A stretch of 64,000 bases of DNA from Bacteroidota bacterium (GCA_016192075.1 JACPUU010000012.1:744001-808000), one strand, 5' to 3'. Positions 41,495 to 50,263 are shown, counted from the first letter of the stretch. Program-made: numbers and translations. Notes: generated by a model from the sequence alone, not told the origin.

Positions 41495-42712
41495 ATGAAA
41501 AAAATTGGAATACTAGCCGGAATTTTAGTGGTGTTTGCATCGTGCAAAAAAGAGTACGACACACCACCGCTTACTGCCATACCTGAAACACCTGTAATCA
41601 CCATTGACAGTTTGCGCAACTGGCAGGAATCTGTTAACGGAAAAATTTCTATTACAGAAGAACTTTCAGTTCACGGTGTTATAACCATGGATGAAACAGA
41701 CGGCAACATCTACAAAAATGTTTACATGCAGGATGCCTCCGGTGCTATCAATGTTCGTATTCTGAGCGGCGGCGGACTTTACCAGGGCGATTCTGTACGT
41801 ATTTACCTGAAAGGAACAGTGCTGAACAAATACAACGGAGTACTGCAGCTTGATTCAGTAAACGTTGACAACAACGTGGTTAAACTGGACAGCGATGTTG
41901 ACTTTGCGCCGCTTGTAACAACCATTGACCAGATAACACCTGCGCTTGAATCAAAACTGATTAAACTGGAAAATGTACAGTTTGTAGCGTATGAAGTGGG
42001 TAACACCTATGCTGATAAAGTTGGGCTACAATCTGTCAACATTCTGCTCGAAGATTGTTCAGGAAACACCATCATTGTGAGAACAAGCGGCTACGCCAGT
42101 TTTGCCGGTGAGCTTATTGCAGCCGGAAACGGAAGTATTACCTGTATTGTGAGTCATTTTAACTCCACTGAACTTCAATTGTACATTCGCTCGTACGATG
42201 AAATAGACATGGCCGGCACTCGATGCCCGGGAATTGTGCAAATCAAAAATTTTGACGACGATCAGTTGCTTTCCGGCGGCTGGTCTGAGGTTAAGGTAAT
42301 TGGTGCAACCGCCTGGGAAACCTCTACCGCGGGCGGAGCAGCAACACCGTATGCTTCTATTTCAAACTGGAATGGATCGGCCAACGTTGCAACTGAAAAC
42401 TGGCTGATTTCGCCCTCTATTGATTTAACGCCGTATGCAGCGCCGTCGCTTTCGTTTGATAACGCCAAAAATTATACCGGCGCTCTTATTGAAGTGCTGG
42501 TTTCAACCGATTATGTAAGCGGTGATCCAACAGCCGCAACATGGACCGCATTGTCACCTGTCTTATCATCCGGTGCATGGGCCTGGATCAATTCCGGAGA
42601 GCTGCCTTTGACCTCTTATATTCAATCAAATGTACACGTTGCGTTCAAGTATACCGGCTCCACGTCAGACGGCAGTACATGGGAACTCGACAACATTAAA
42701 ATAAAAGGATAA
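41495..42712 (+). CDS. DUF5689-like (OB-fold) surface lipoprotein with jelly-roll C-terminus, copy 2
   Basis: This is a tandem paralogue of the preceding gene with the same order of parts: lipobox and Cys (VFASCKKEYDTPP), ITIDSLRNWQESVNG, LSVHGVITMDETDGNIYKNV, the near-identical IIVRTSGYASFAGEL, then NFDDDQLLSGGW, ENWLISPSIDLTPY and FKYTGSTSDGSTWELDNI. The copies are clearly diverged, so the duplication is old and both are probably kept by selection. The pair may form a heteromer at the cell surface on top of the TonB receptor. Confidence 0.82.
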   Translation: MKKIGILAGILVVFASCKKEYDTPPLTAIPETPVITIDSLRNWQESVNGKISITEELSVHGVITMDETDGNIYKNVYMQDASGAINVRILSGGGLYQGDSVRIYLKGTVLNKYNGVLQLDSVNVDNNVVKLDSDVDFAPLVTTIDQITPALESKLIKLENVQFVAYEVGNTYADKVGLQSVNILLEDCSGNTIIVRTSGYASFAGELIAAGNGSITCIVSHFNSTELQLYIRSYDEIDMAGTRCPGIVQIKNFDDDQLLSGGWSEVKVIGATAWETSTAGGAATPYASISNWNGSANVATENWLISPSIDLTPYAAPSLSFDNAKNYTGALIEVLVSTDYVSGDPTAATWTALSPVLSSGAWAWINSGELPLTSYIQSNVHVAFKYTGSTSDGSTWELDNIKIKG

Positions 42713-42781
42713 TTTAACCGCTTTTTATTGACTTCTTAAAAAGTAAACTGTAATTTTAATACGAACAAAAACCAAATCAAT

Positions 42782-44146
42782 ATGAAAAAAATTTTTACTC
42801 TTCTAAGTATTCTCACCGTTGGATCAGCCTCCTTTTCCCAGGTGGTTTTCCAAAGTGATCTCAGCTCCTGGGCAGCGGGTGATCCGACTGACTGGATGGG
42901 ATCAGCAACCAGCATTACAGGCGCCAATGTGGTAGAACAAACAGCCGTAAGTAATTACGGGCTGAGTGACGCCTCCTTAATCAACACAACTGCCAGCCAC
43001 GTTCGTTTCACGACTCAGAACGTAACTGTGGTTCCGGGCGAAACCTACCAGATTGAAATGTGGGTTGCAGCATCACAAGGTTCACTGAGAACCGGATTTT
43101 ACGATGCCACCAACAGTGTTTACACAACCTACAATACATACTTTGACATGGCTGTTGAATCTGCCGGCAACCAGGTTCTGCTGACGCAGCAAGTTACTGT
43201 ACCGGCAACATGCACCAGCGGACAATTCATTCTGTCATTACACAGCACTGATCCGGCTACTGCAGGATCACCTTTTTTTATTGGAATTATTGTTGATTCA
43301 GTAGCGGTATCTGCTACCACCCCAACACCACCAACTGTTACGTCTATTTACAACATCCAGTATACTGCAGATATTTCAGGTGATTCACCTGAAAACGGAA
43401 ACGTTGTAACCACGTACGGTATCGTAACAGGCGTAATTGGTTTTGGCGCTGATATCGATCGTTTCTTTATTCAGGATGGTAACGGACCATGGACCGGAAT
43501 TTATGTTTATGATAACACGCACCCGGTAACACTTGGTGACAGCGTTTCTGTAACAGGAACTGTAAGTGAATATTTTGGGTTGACCGAATTGTCATCGGTT
43601 ACCGATGTTACAATTGTCAATTCAGGTAATGCACAACCAACCCCGGCAGCAATTAATACCGGTGACGCCGCACAGGAACAATATGAGTGTGTGCTGGTTC
43701 AGGTAACTGATGCGCTTTGCAACAATCAGGATGCCGGCTTTGGTCAGTTCATTGTCAATGACGGATCAGGTGATCGTTTAATTGATGACCAGATTTATCA
43801 GCACGTTGCTACCTTGAACAACGTGTATGAAATTACCGGTGTTACATTCCTTTCTTTTGGTGAGGTAAAAATTTTCCCTAGAATTCCGGCTGACATTAAC
43901 ATTCTGGCATACGCAGGCATTGAAGAGAATAATGACTTTACCATTTATCCAAACCCGGCCAACGACCTGCTTGTATTAAATGTATTGCCAACGGCTTTGG
44001 TTCAGATTTACAGCATCAGCGGCTCTTTGGTTTATGAAGCAAACGGAAAAACCACATTGGATATTTCTGCTCTTGAGCCAGGAATCTACATGGTAAACGT
44101 ACTTCAGAATGAAACTGTTTCAACCCAAAAACTGGTGGTGGAATAA
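42782..44146 (+). CDS. T9SS-secreted protein with carbohydrate-binding-like and OB-fold domains
   Basis: The 454-residue protein has a signal peptide (KKIFTLLSILTVGSASFSQ), an N-terminal jelly-roll domain (residues about 22-180, with SSWAAGDPTDWMGSATS), an OB-fold-like domain (about 190-375, GIVTGVIGFGADIDRFFIQD, GIYVYDNTHPVTLGDSV, VQVTDALCNNQDAGFGQF) and a C-terminal type-A sorting domain (FTIYPNPANDLLVLNV, SISGSLVYE, LEPGIYMVNV, TQKLVVE). The last directs export through the type IX system and attachment or release at the surface. It ends the receptor operon and is followed by a strong terminator. No nuclease active site is seen. Confidence 0.88.
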   Translation: MKKIFTLLSILTVGSASFSQVVFQSDLSSWAAGDPTDWMGSATSITGANVVEQTAVSNYGLSDASLINTTASHVRFTTQNVTVVPGETYQIEMWVAASQGSLRTGFYDATNSVYTTYNTYFDMAVESAGNQVLLTQQVTVPATCTSGQFILSLHSTDPATAGSPFFIGIIVDSVAVSATTPTPPTVTSIYNIQYTADISGDSPENGNVVTTYGIVTGVIGFGADIDRFFIQDGNGPWTGIYVYDNTHPVTLGDSVSVTGTVSEYFGLTELSSVTDVTIVNSGNAQPTPAAINTGDAAQEQYECVLVQVTDALCNNQDAGFGQFIVNDGSGDRLIDDQIYQHVATLNNVYEITGVTFLSFGEVKIFPRIPADINILAYAGIEENNDFTIYPNPANDLLVLNVLPTALVQIYSISGSLVYEANGKTTLDISALEPGIYMVNVLQNETVSTQKLVVE

Positions 44147-44163
44147 TTCAACCTCATTTATAT

Positions 44164-44208
44164 AAAACAAACGAGCCCCGGACTTAAATCCGGGGCTCGT
44201 TTGTTTTT
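44164..44208. terminator. Bidirectional terminator
   Basis: A perfect hairpin of about 18 bp (ACGAGCCCCGGA/TCCGGGGCTCGT plus an A/T-rich base) has T runs on both strands. It serves the T9SS gene on the plus strand and the convergent helicase gene on the minus strand. Confidence 0.9.
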
Positions 44209-44216
44209 ATTGGTTT

Positions 44217-45731
44217 TTATTCAGCGGCAAGTTCAGCCCGAATGCGCTGACTCAATTGACGATTGTACGTTTCTTTCAGCCAACTCAGATAAGAATCGGT
44301 GGTTTTGGTGATGCACTTGGTATAATGCTTCAGCCTGCGTTCTACATCCTCCTGCAACTCTTCCAGCAGCAAAATACCGTCATACATATCGGCTGAATTT
44401 TCAGCAATAACTTCAAAGTGATTATTCAGTGAAATATCAACGGCATCTTTTCCCTTACGGCCTGTTGCAATACAATCCAGGTAGATATCACGCATTGAGA
44501 ATCCCTCCAGCTTGGACGGATCTTTTAATTTATCTTTCAGGTTGCGCGGCAGTTCATACTCTGCCTCAAACATCATGTCATCTTCTTCACTCAACCGTGA
44601 TTCCAGGAATCTGTCGGGAAAATTGAAGGCATCATTCCAGTCAATATAATCCTGCCAGTAACCAAAGCGGCGCACATTGTTTCCAAGGTCAATTACCTGA
44701 AAAGAATCTTTGTTCGAAAGTCTGCGTGATCCACGGCCAATCATTTGGTGATAGAGCGTTAAAGAACGTGTTGCCCGGTTAAGAATAATGGTTTCAACGG
44801 TTGGTTCATCAAAACCGGTGGTCAGAATTCCAACCGAGGTCAAAACAGAACCCGGGGTATGTTTAAACCATTCCAGAATGTCTTTGCGGTCACTTTCACT
44901 GAAGGTACTGTCCAGGTGCCGCACCGGATAATGGTGCTTTTTAAACAACTCATAAACCGCACGGGATGACTCAATACCACTGTTAAAAATCAATGTTTTA
45001 CGGCCAATAGCAATCTCTTCATAAGCAAAAAGAAGTTTCTCCTGCATAAAGTAATTGCTGTATAGCTTATCAGACGAGCTCACGGTAAAATCACCGTTTA
45101 CCCCTATTTTCAACCCATGCAGGTTTACATCATAGGTGTAGGTATCTGCATTTGAGAGGTAACCACCCTCAATGAGTGATTTAATGCTTTCACCCACAAT
45201 GAGCTTGTCGTAGTTATCTTTTAGTGGCAATGATTTGTTAGAGCTCAGCGGCGTAGCCGTTACCCCAAGAATATTAATCTCTTTGAAATACTGAAAGATT
45301 TTGCGAAACGAGTTGTTGTGGGCCTCATCAACAACTACAAGCCCAATGTTTTCAATAAAACTGCTGTTTTCCTGCAAACGGTTGTTCAGTGTTTCCACCA
45401 TGGCAGTAAAAGATTGAAATTCGCCCTGGTCTTCAAGCAATTTAACAACACTGTTTACCACTTTATTTGCCACCCCAAGTGCAGTCAGTTGTTTAGAGGT
45501 TTGTACACAAAGCTCAATACGGTGCGTCAAAATCAGCACTTTTTTACCTGTTTTTTGCAGGTACTGTTTGGCTATGTTGGAAAAGATGACTGTCTTGCCA
45601 CCGCCCGTAGGCAGCTGGAAAAGCAGGTTAAAATTCTGGCCGTTGTTCAGGATTTCCTCAATGATTTGCTTGACGACTTTGTCCTGAAACGGATAGAGTT
45701 CTTTTTTCTTAAAGAGACTTTCGTCTATCAT
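44217..45731 (-). CDS. DEAD/DEAH-box superfamily-2 helicase
   Basis: From ATG 45731 the protein has 504 residues with the motifs LYPFQDKVVKQI (Q-like), LPTGGGKTVIFS (I), ILTHRIELC (Ia), VVVDEAHNNSF (II), LGVTATPLS (III), LTSVGILTTGFDEPTVET (V) and LYHQMIGRGSRR (VI). The family is the SSL2/type-III restriction-like group of DNA or RNA translocases. The C-terminal 120 residues are acidic and helical with no recognised domain. The start at 45731 agrees with a promoter at 45754-45761. It stands alone, so its pathway (repair, RNA or defence) is open. Confidence 0.87.
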   Translation of the reverse strand: MIDESLFKKKELYPFQDKVVKQIIEEILNNGQNFNLLFQLPTGGGKTVIFSNIAKQYLQKTGKKVLILTHRIELCVQTSKQLTALGVANKVVNSVVKLLEDQGEFQSFTAMVETLNNRLQENSSFIENIGLVVVDEAHNNSFRKIFQYFKEINILGVTATPLSSNKSLPLKDNYDKLIVGESIKSLIEGGYLSNADTYTYDVNLHGLKIGVNGDFTVSSSDKLYSNYFMQEKLLFAYEEIAIGRKTLIFNSGIESSRAVYELFKKHHYPVRHLDSTFSESDRKDILEWFKHTPGSVLTSVGILTTGFDEPTVETIILNRATRSLTLYHQMIGRGSRRLSNKDSFQVIDLGNNVRRFGYWQDYIDWNDAFNFPDRFLESRLSEEDDMMFEAEYELPRNLKDKLKDPSKLEGFSMRDIYLDCIATGRKGKDAVDISLNNHFEVIAENSADMYDGILLLEELQEDVERRLKHYTKCITKTTDSYLSWLKETYNRQLSQRIRAELAAE

Positions 45732-45753
45732 TGATGGCCCGAATAAATTTTTG

Positions 45754-45761
45754 CAAAAATA
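45754..45761 (-). promoter_or_regulatory. Promoter -7 element for the helicase gene
   Basis: The minus strand reads TATTTTTG, an exact TAnnTTTG match, giving a leader of about 15 bases. Confidence 0.55.
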
Positions 45762-45888
45762 CACTCTTTAAATTGATTTACGGCTAATACAGGTGTCAAA
45801 GTTTTTGTTATGCCTGGTTATAAATGATTTCAATCAGGACATAGATATTTATCATAGCCCCGGCTGAATGAAAGTTAGAGATTCAGTA

Positions 45889-45896
45889 TATCTTTG
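45889..45896 (+). promoter_or_regulatory. Promoter -7 element for trxB
   Basis: TATCTTTG is an exact match. It lies downstream of a possible upstream ATG at 45868, which therefore cannot be the start; ATG 45922 is used. Confidence 0.65.
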
Positions 45897-45921
45897 GCAT
45901 TCTAAAAAAATTAATACCCAC

Positions 45922-46875
45922 ATGTCAGAAAACATTGAACACATCAGATGCCTGATTATTGGATCAGGTCCGGCCGGTTATACAGCAGCCATTTATGCCG
46001 CACGCGCCAATATGAATCCTGTTCTTTACCAGGGGCTTCAACCCGGCGGCCAGCTTACTACAACCAATGAGGTGGAAAACTTTCCCGGTTATCCGGATGG
46101 TGTTACCGGCCCTGAAATGATGATTCAGTTAGAACAACAGGCAAAGCGTTTTAATGCTGATATACGCACCGGCTGGGTTACAAAAGTAGATTTTACCGGT
46201 CCGGTTCATAAAGTATGGGTTGACAATACCAAAGAAATTCATGCTGACACGGTGATTATAGCAACCGGGGCCTCAGCCAAATACTTAGGAATACCATCTG
46301 AACAAAAATATTTGTTGAGCGGGGGCGGTGTATCAGCCTGCGCCATTTGTGACGGATTTTTTTACCGCAACCAGGAAGTGCTTATTGTTGGTGCCGGTGA
46401 TTCAGCCTGTGAAGAGGCTACTTACCTGGCCAATATCTGCGCAAAAGTGACCATGCTGGTTCGTACAGATAAATTCAGAGCCTCTGTCATTATGGAAAAC
46501 CGCGTACGTTCAAACAGCAAAATCAACCTGCTGATGAATTCAGAGATTGATGAAGTGCTGGGTGATGACAACGTAGTCACCGGTGTTCGTATCAAAAACA
46601 ACAAAACCGGCTCAACGCATGAAATTGCGGTAACCGGTGTTTTTATTGCCATTGGGCATACTCCAAATACAGCCGTTTTCAAAGATTACATTCAGTGTGA
46701 TGAAACCGGATACATCAAAAATGTACCGGGTACATCAAAAACCAATGTTGAAGGCGTATTTGTGTGCGGCGATGCTGCCGACCGTGTTTACCGTCAGGCC
46801 ATTACCGCAGCCGGAACGGGTTGTATGGCCGCACTTGATGCTGAGCGTTACCTGACCGCCAAAGGCATTCATTAA
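45922..46875 (+). CDS. trxB: Thioredoxin-disulfide reductase
   Basis: TrxB is a cytoplasmic FAD enzyme that reduces thioredoxin with NADPH. The 317-residue protein has the FAD motif LIIGSGPAGYTAAIYAARA, PGGQLTTTNEVENFPGYP, the redox-active pair in SACAICDGFFYRNQ (CAIC), the NADPH motif VLIVGAGDSACEEATYL and the C-terminal GVFVCGDAADRVYRQAI. All features are standard. The thioredoxin gene is at 59175 on the other strand, not linked. A strong terminator follows. Confidence 0.96.
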   Translation: MSENIEHIRCLIIGSGPAGYTAAIYAARANMNPVLYQGLQPGGQLTTTNEVENFPGYPDGVTGPEMMIQLEQQAKRFNADIRTGWVTKVDFTGPVHKVWVDNTKEIHADTVIIATGASAKYLGIPSEQKYLLSGGGVSACAICDGFFYRNQEVLIVGAGDSACEEATYLANICAKVTMLVRTDKFRASVIMENRVRSNSKINLLMNSEIDEVLGDDNVVTGVRIKNNKTGSTHEIAVTGVFIAIGHTPNTAVFKDYIQCDETGYIKNVPGTSKTNVEGVFVCGDAADRVYRQAITAAGTGCMAALDAERYLTAKGIH

Positions 46876-46896
46876 AAAGTTTATTTCACACTATTG

Positions 46897-46946
46897 AAAA
46901 TCCCGCTGCTATCCTGAATTTATTCAGTACAGCGGGATTTTTTTTT
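46897..46946 (+). terminator. Terminator of trxB
   Basis: The stem AATCCCGCTG/CAGCGGGATT has a long apical region that itself pairs (CTGAAT/ATTCAG) and is followed by T9. The 130 bases after it hold no gene. Confidence 0.85.
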
Positions 46947-47079
46947 ATGACTTATTGAAACGAAACACCTGCTATTTGGCGCACCGATGCGTTGTTCGAA
47001 ATGACAATCATCAAAAAGTACTTCTGGAAATTTTAGTTATTTGCTCAGGGCCGGGTAAAGCCATGGCATTGCTCCCGCT

Positions 47080-47700
47080 CTACCGTTTCACCGGTGCAAG
47101 GTCAAACGGCGTACGGTTTACAATTGAACGGCCCAATGTCAGTTCATCTGTATAATGAAGTTCGGTTCCAACAGAAACACCGCGGGAAAGTGTGGTGATG
47201 GTTACGTCCAGATCAACCAGTTTGCGGTACAGGTAAAAATTGGTGGTATCTCCCTCCATGGTTGCGTTCAGGGCCAGAATTACTTCTTCCACATCCCCTT
47301 CTTTAACACGTTCAATCAGGGGACTAATGTTCAGATCATTGGGGCCAATGCCCTCCATGGGTGAAATAACACCACCCAACACATGGTAAACACCAAAGTA
47401 CTGCTGTGTATTTTCAATAGCCATAATGTCCCTGATATCTTCTACCACACAAACGAGGTTTTGATTCCGGCTGTGTTGTGAACAAATACTGCATATTTCG
47501 GCATCAGAAAGGTTGCCGCATTTTTTGCAGGAACAGATTTTGGTTTTTATCTCGCCCAGCGATTTGGAAAAAGCTTCAATTTCTTCTTCTTTTCGTTTCA
47601 GCAGATTCAGTACCAACCGGAGTGCCGTTTTTCGTCCAATACCAGGCAGGGAGGCAAAATGCTCTACCAAATCTTCAACATACCGGGAGGGAATATTCAT
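47080..47700 (-). CDS. recR: Recombination mediator RecR
   Basis: RecR loads RecA with RecO/RecF at gaps. The 206-residue protein has the N-terminal helix-hairpin-helix ([16 protein letters not shown]), a C4 zinc finger ([18 protein letters not shown], starting about residue 57), a Toprim domain ([47 protein letters not shown]) and the C-terminal Walker B-like [16 protein letters not shown]. It is of normal length and convergent with trxB. Confidence 0.96.
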   Translation of the reverse strand: MNIPSRYVEDLVEHFASLPGIGRKTALRLVLNLLKRKEEEIEAFSKSLGEIKTKICSCKKCGNLSDAEICSICSQHSRNQNLVCVVEDIRDIMAIENTQQYFGVYHVLGGVISPMEGIGPNDLNISPLIERVKEGDVEEVILALNATMEGDTTNFYLYRKLVDLDVTITTLSRGVSVGTELHYTDELTLGRSIVNRTPFDLAPVKR

Positions 47701-47705
47701 GAACT

Positions 47706-47713
47706 CAAAATTA
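47706..47713 (-). promoter_or_regulatory. Possible promoter giving a near-leaderless recR transcript
   Basis: The minus strand reads TAATTTTG (TAnnTTTG) only 5 bases before the recR ATG, so transcription would begin at or next to the start codon. No TTG lies at the usual -33 spacing. Confidence 0.35.
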
Positions 47714-47859
47714 GCAGAAAGTTAAGTCGGTTTGGGATGTTTGTCAAGATTATTTTAACAATCAAACGGTAATAAAGCACAATTAGCCCCTTCGTTTTAC
47801 AAAACCAAATGGTTAAAGCGCTAATTTTACAATCATAACCTGATTTAACCCTGAAACTC

Positions 47860-48297
47860 ATGAAAAAGTTCATACTACTATTCGCTTTACTTACCGCCGC
47901 ATTTACCAGCCAGGCTAAAACCATGGAAACGGTTGAAGAAACGGAAGCATTGTCAGTGCAAGTCACTACTATGTTTAAAGACCAGCTCTTTCATGAGGCA
48001 TTTGGGCTGCTTGCAAAATACTGGCCTATTCCTCAAAACGAAATTGACCTGCTGGAAGAAAAAACCATTAAAGCATTCAATATGGTGAAAGATCGCTATG
48101 GAGACGTTATTGATTATGTGAGAGTGCGCAAAGAGGTCATCGCCGGTGATTTAGCAACACGAGAAACATATTTATTACGGTTCGAAAACATTGCCTTGCG
48201 TTTAATATTCACGTATTATCGCAACGATAAGGGATGGATAGTGAATGCATTTAAATGGGACGATTCATTCGATGAAGAATTTCGCACGGTAGAATAA
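47860..48297 (+). CDS. Secreted hypothetical protein
   Basis: The 145-residue protein has a signal peptide (KKFILLFALLTAAFTSQA). The mature part has the pattern of an NTF2-like alpha+beta cone, first helical (MFKDQLFHEAFGLLAKYW, KTIKAFNMVKDRYGDVIDY), then strands ending YLLRFENIALRLIFTYYRND and KGWIVNAFKWDDSFDEEF. The final Gly-Trp-X-Val-Asn-X-Phe-X-Trp is typical of small periplasmic DUF3887/DUF4019-like proteins, but I do not assign a family. It precedes menC by 44 bp on the same strand. Confidence 0.65.
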   Translation: MKKFILLFALLTAAFTSQAKTMETVEETEALSVQVTTMFKDQLFHEAFGLLAKYWPIPQNEIDLLEEKTIKAFNMVKDRYGDVIDYVRVRKEVIAGDLATRETYLLRFENIALRLIFTYYRNDKGWIVNAFKWDDSFDEEFRTVE

Positions 48298-48341
48298 TCT
48301 CACTGTTAATACAACCCTGGTTCTGAAAGACATACCTTTTG

Positions 48342-49364
48342 ATGCTTCACGCTAAAATCCATAAACACACCCTTATCTTCAAACAGGCCAGTGGTACCTC
48401 CCGTGGGGTATTGCACACAAAAAATTCGTGGATTATTGAGCTGTCTGATGACACTGCCCCTGGCATTGTAGGAAAAGGCGAGGCCTCCATTATTGAAAAT
48501 TTATCGCCGGACTGGAATGGAGCGTATGAAACCAAACTGGCTGAAATCTGTGAACATGTAAATCATTACGTCCCTCAAAAACTGGAAGAACTTTGCAACG
48601 TTCCTTCTATTCGTTTTGCACTGGAGGCTGCTTTGCTTGATTTGAAAAACGGTGGTTGTGAAATTTATTTTCCGTCTGAATTTACAACCGGCAAAAAATC
48701 CATTCCCATCAACGGCCTGATCTGGATGGGCAGCAAAGAATTTATGCAGCAGCAAATCCAGGAGAAAATTGAAGCTGGCTATCGTTGTCTAAAATTAAAA
48801 ATTGGTGCCATTGATTTTGAAACGGAGTTAGAATTACTCAAATCCATCCGCCAGAAATTTTCAAAAAACGAAATTGAATTGCGGGTAGATGCCAACGGTG
48901 CCTTTTCAGCAGAAGATGCGCTGTCTAAATTAGATCAACTGGCAAAATTTGATTTACATTCCATTGAACAACCTATCCGGCAGGGGCAACATGAAGCCAT
49001 GCAAAAATTGTGTGCCTCCACCCCACTCCCCATTGCCCTGGACGAAGAACTTATTGGGGTAACTGACCCTGAAAAAAAAGCAGCACTGCTCACATTTATT
49101 GTTCCTCAATATATCATTCTGAAACCAAGTCTGGTGGGTGGATTTCAAAGTTCAGACGAGTGGATTTCACTGGCTGAAAAAAATAACATTGGCTGGTGGA
49201 TTACCTCTGCCCTCGAAAGTAATATCGGGCTGAATGCCATAGCGCAATATACCTTCACTAAAAACAATTCCATGCCGCAGGGTTTAGGAACGGGGCAGCT
49301 TTATACGAATAATTTTCCGTCGGGGTTGACCATTGAAAAAGGGAGATTGAGTCTTCTTTGTTGA
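48342..49364 (+). CDS. menC: o-Succinylbenzoate synthase (enolase superfamily)
   Basis: MenC dehydrates SHCHC to o-succinylbenzoate in menaquinone synthesis. From ATG 48342 (a TTG lies just before) the protein has 340 residues. The barrel residues of the muconate-lactonising-enzyme branch are present: two lysines in CLKLKIG (about 151-153), metal ligands in RVDANGAF, SIEQPI and ALDEEL, and the second catalytic Lys in IILKPSLVGG (about 262), then SALESNIGLNAIAQ. The members of this branch with KPS-GG are usually OSBS; dipeptide epimerase is a less likely alternative. The last seven codons are part of a tandem duplication downstream. No other men gene is adjacent. Confidence 0.85.
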   Translation: MLHAKIHKHTLIFKQASGTSRGVLHTKNSWIIELSDDTAPGIVGKGEASIIENLSPDWNGAYETKLAEICEHVNHYVPQKLEELCNVPSIRFALEAALLDLKNGGCEIYFPSEFTTGKKSIPINGLIWMGSKEFMQQQIQEKIEAGYRCLKLKIGAIDFETELELLKSIRQKFSKNEIELRVDANGAFSAEDALSKLDQLAKFDLHSIEQPIRQGQHEAMQKLCASTPLPIALDEELIGVTDPEKKAALLTFIVPQYIILKPSLVGGFQSSDEWISLAEKNNIGWWITSALESNIGLNAIAQYTFTKNNSMPQGLGTGQLYTNNFPSGLTIEKGRLSLLC

Positions 49365-49648
49365 AGTAAGAACAAGGATTAACGATTTAAGATTTTTGAT
49401 TTCTTTTCTAATTGCATAACCGATGTTCTGCCAATACGAATTAAAGGTTCATTTTAGATTCTTTGTACTGGCTTTCCTCCCCTTGACCGCTTGTCGGATT
49501 GAGTCTTCTTTGTTGAAGTAAGAACACGGATTAACGATTTAAGATTTTTGATTTCTTTTCTAATTGCATAAGCGATGTTCTGCCAATACAAATTAAAGGT
49601 TCATTTTAGATTCTTTGTACTGGCTTTCCTCCCTTGAGGGAGGACTAA
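49345..49648. repeat. 152-bp tandem duplication including the menC 3' end
   Basis: Unit 1 (49345-49496) and unit 2 (49497-49648) share about the first 130 bases with only a handful of changes, for example AACAAGG/AACACGG and ATAACCG/ATAAGCG. Unit 1 starts inside menC (ATTGAGTCTTCTTTG codes its last residues). Each unit ends in a repeat-element end (TGGCTTTCCTCC...). Unit 1 ends in a variant, CCTTGACCGCTTGTC, like the element at 15535; unit 2 continues into the full palindrome. Confidence 0.85.
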
Positions 49649-49800
49649 GGAGGGTGACTGCAAACACCCTTAAAAACTAAAACCACCTATCATTGAATTA
49701 CTGTTACTGTCACCCTCGCCTCCGCTAAAGCTTTAGCGGAGGCGCAGGGAGGACTAAGGCTTTGCTACGCTGAAGCTATGCGAAAGCGAAGAGGGTGACC
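49628..49800. repeat. Left composite arm of DUF559 element 2
   Basis: It begins with the palindrome CCTCCCTTGAGGGAGG (49628-49643) and ACTAAGGAGGGTGAC, then about 50 unrelated bases, GTCACCCTCGCC, a perfect 26-base palindrome (49718-49743, centre AAAGCTTT), GCAGGGAGGACTAAGG and a second inner arm ending GCGAAGAGGGTGACC. It therefore looks like a gene-less element placed directly beside the arm that borders the DUF559 gene. Confidence 0.75.
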
Positions 49801-49841
49801 GCAAAGGTTCACGATTACCAAACATTTTGTATTTTCAACGG

Positions 49842-50228
49842 ATGACTTTCGACAACAATTTTTACAACCCTAGCCTTAAAGCGTATGCCCGGGAGTTGAG
49901 AACAGAAACAGTCTCCAGGGCTGAAAAAATTCTTTGGAAGGCTATTTTATCCCGAAAACAAACCGGACAACGATTTCTGCGTCAACGTCCAATTGATCAC
50001 TTCATTGTTGATTTTTTCTGCCCAGAACTTAGGCTCATTGTAGAAATTGACGGCAATTCACACTTTCACAAACCAGAATATGACGCATGGAGACAAAATA
50101 AGTTAGAAGCATTGGGATACCAGATGCTTAGATTTAATGAAGGTGCTGTAATTAATCAACTGGATGATGTTTCACGACAAATTGATCATGCGATTTATTG
50201 TTTAAAATCAGGGGCCAGGATTGGCTAA
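49842..50228 (+). CDS. DUF559 endonuclease-like protein, element 2
   Basis: From ATG 49842 the protein has 128 residues with the DUF559 plan: YNPSLKAYARELRTETVSRA, AEKILWKAILSRKQTG, FLRQRPIDHFIVDFFCPELR (catalytic Asp), LIVEIDGNSHF (acidic pair and His) and GYQMLRFNEGAVINQL. It is clearly diverged from the copy at 30343, so the two are separate acquisitions. Its stop is 3 bases before the right arm, and its start lies about 40 bases after the left arm. No other gene lies between the arms. The active-site residues appear intact, so it may still cut DNA. Confidence 0.88.
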   Translation: MTFDNNFYNPSLKAYARELRTETVSRAEKILWKAILSRKQTGQRFLRQRPIDHFIVDFFCPELRLIVEIDGNSHFHKPEYDAWRQNKLEALGYQMLRFNEGAVINQLDDVSRQIDHAIYCLKSGARIG

Positions 50229-50230
50229 TA

Positions 50231-50263
50231 CTGTCACCCCTCTGTGTCTCCCCTCAAGGGGAG
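50231..50263. repeat. Right arm of DUF559 element 2
   Basis: CTGTCACCCCTCTGTG followed by the palindrome CTCCCCTCAAGGGGAG (50248-50263) is the inverted counterpart of the outer and inner pieces of the left arm. Bases 50264-50340 hold no gene. Confidence 0.75.

Noticed and set aside
45868-45921. Upstream ATG for trxB
   Set aside because: The exact promoter element at 45889-45896 lies inside it, and homology begins at 45922.
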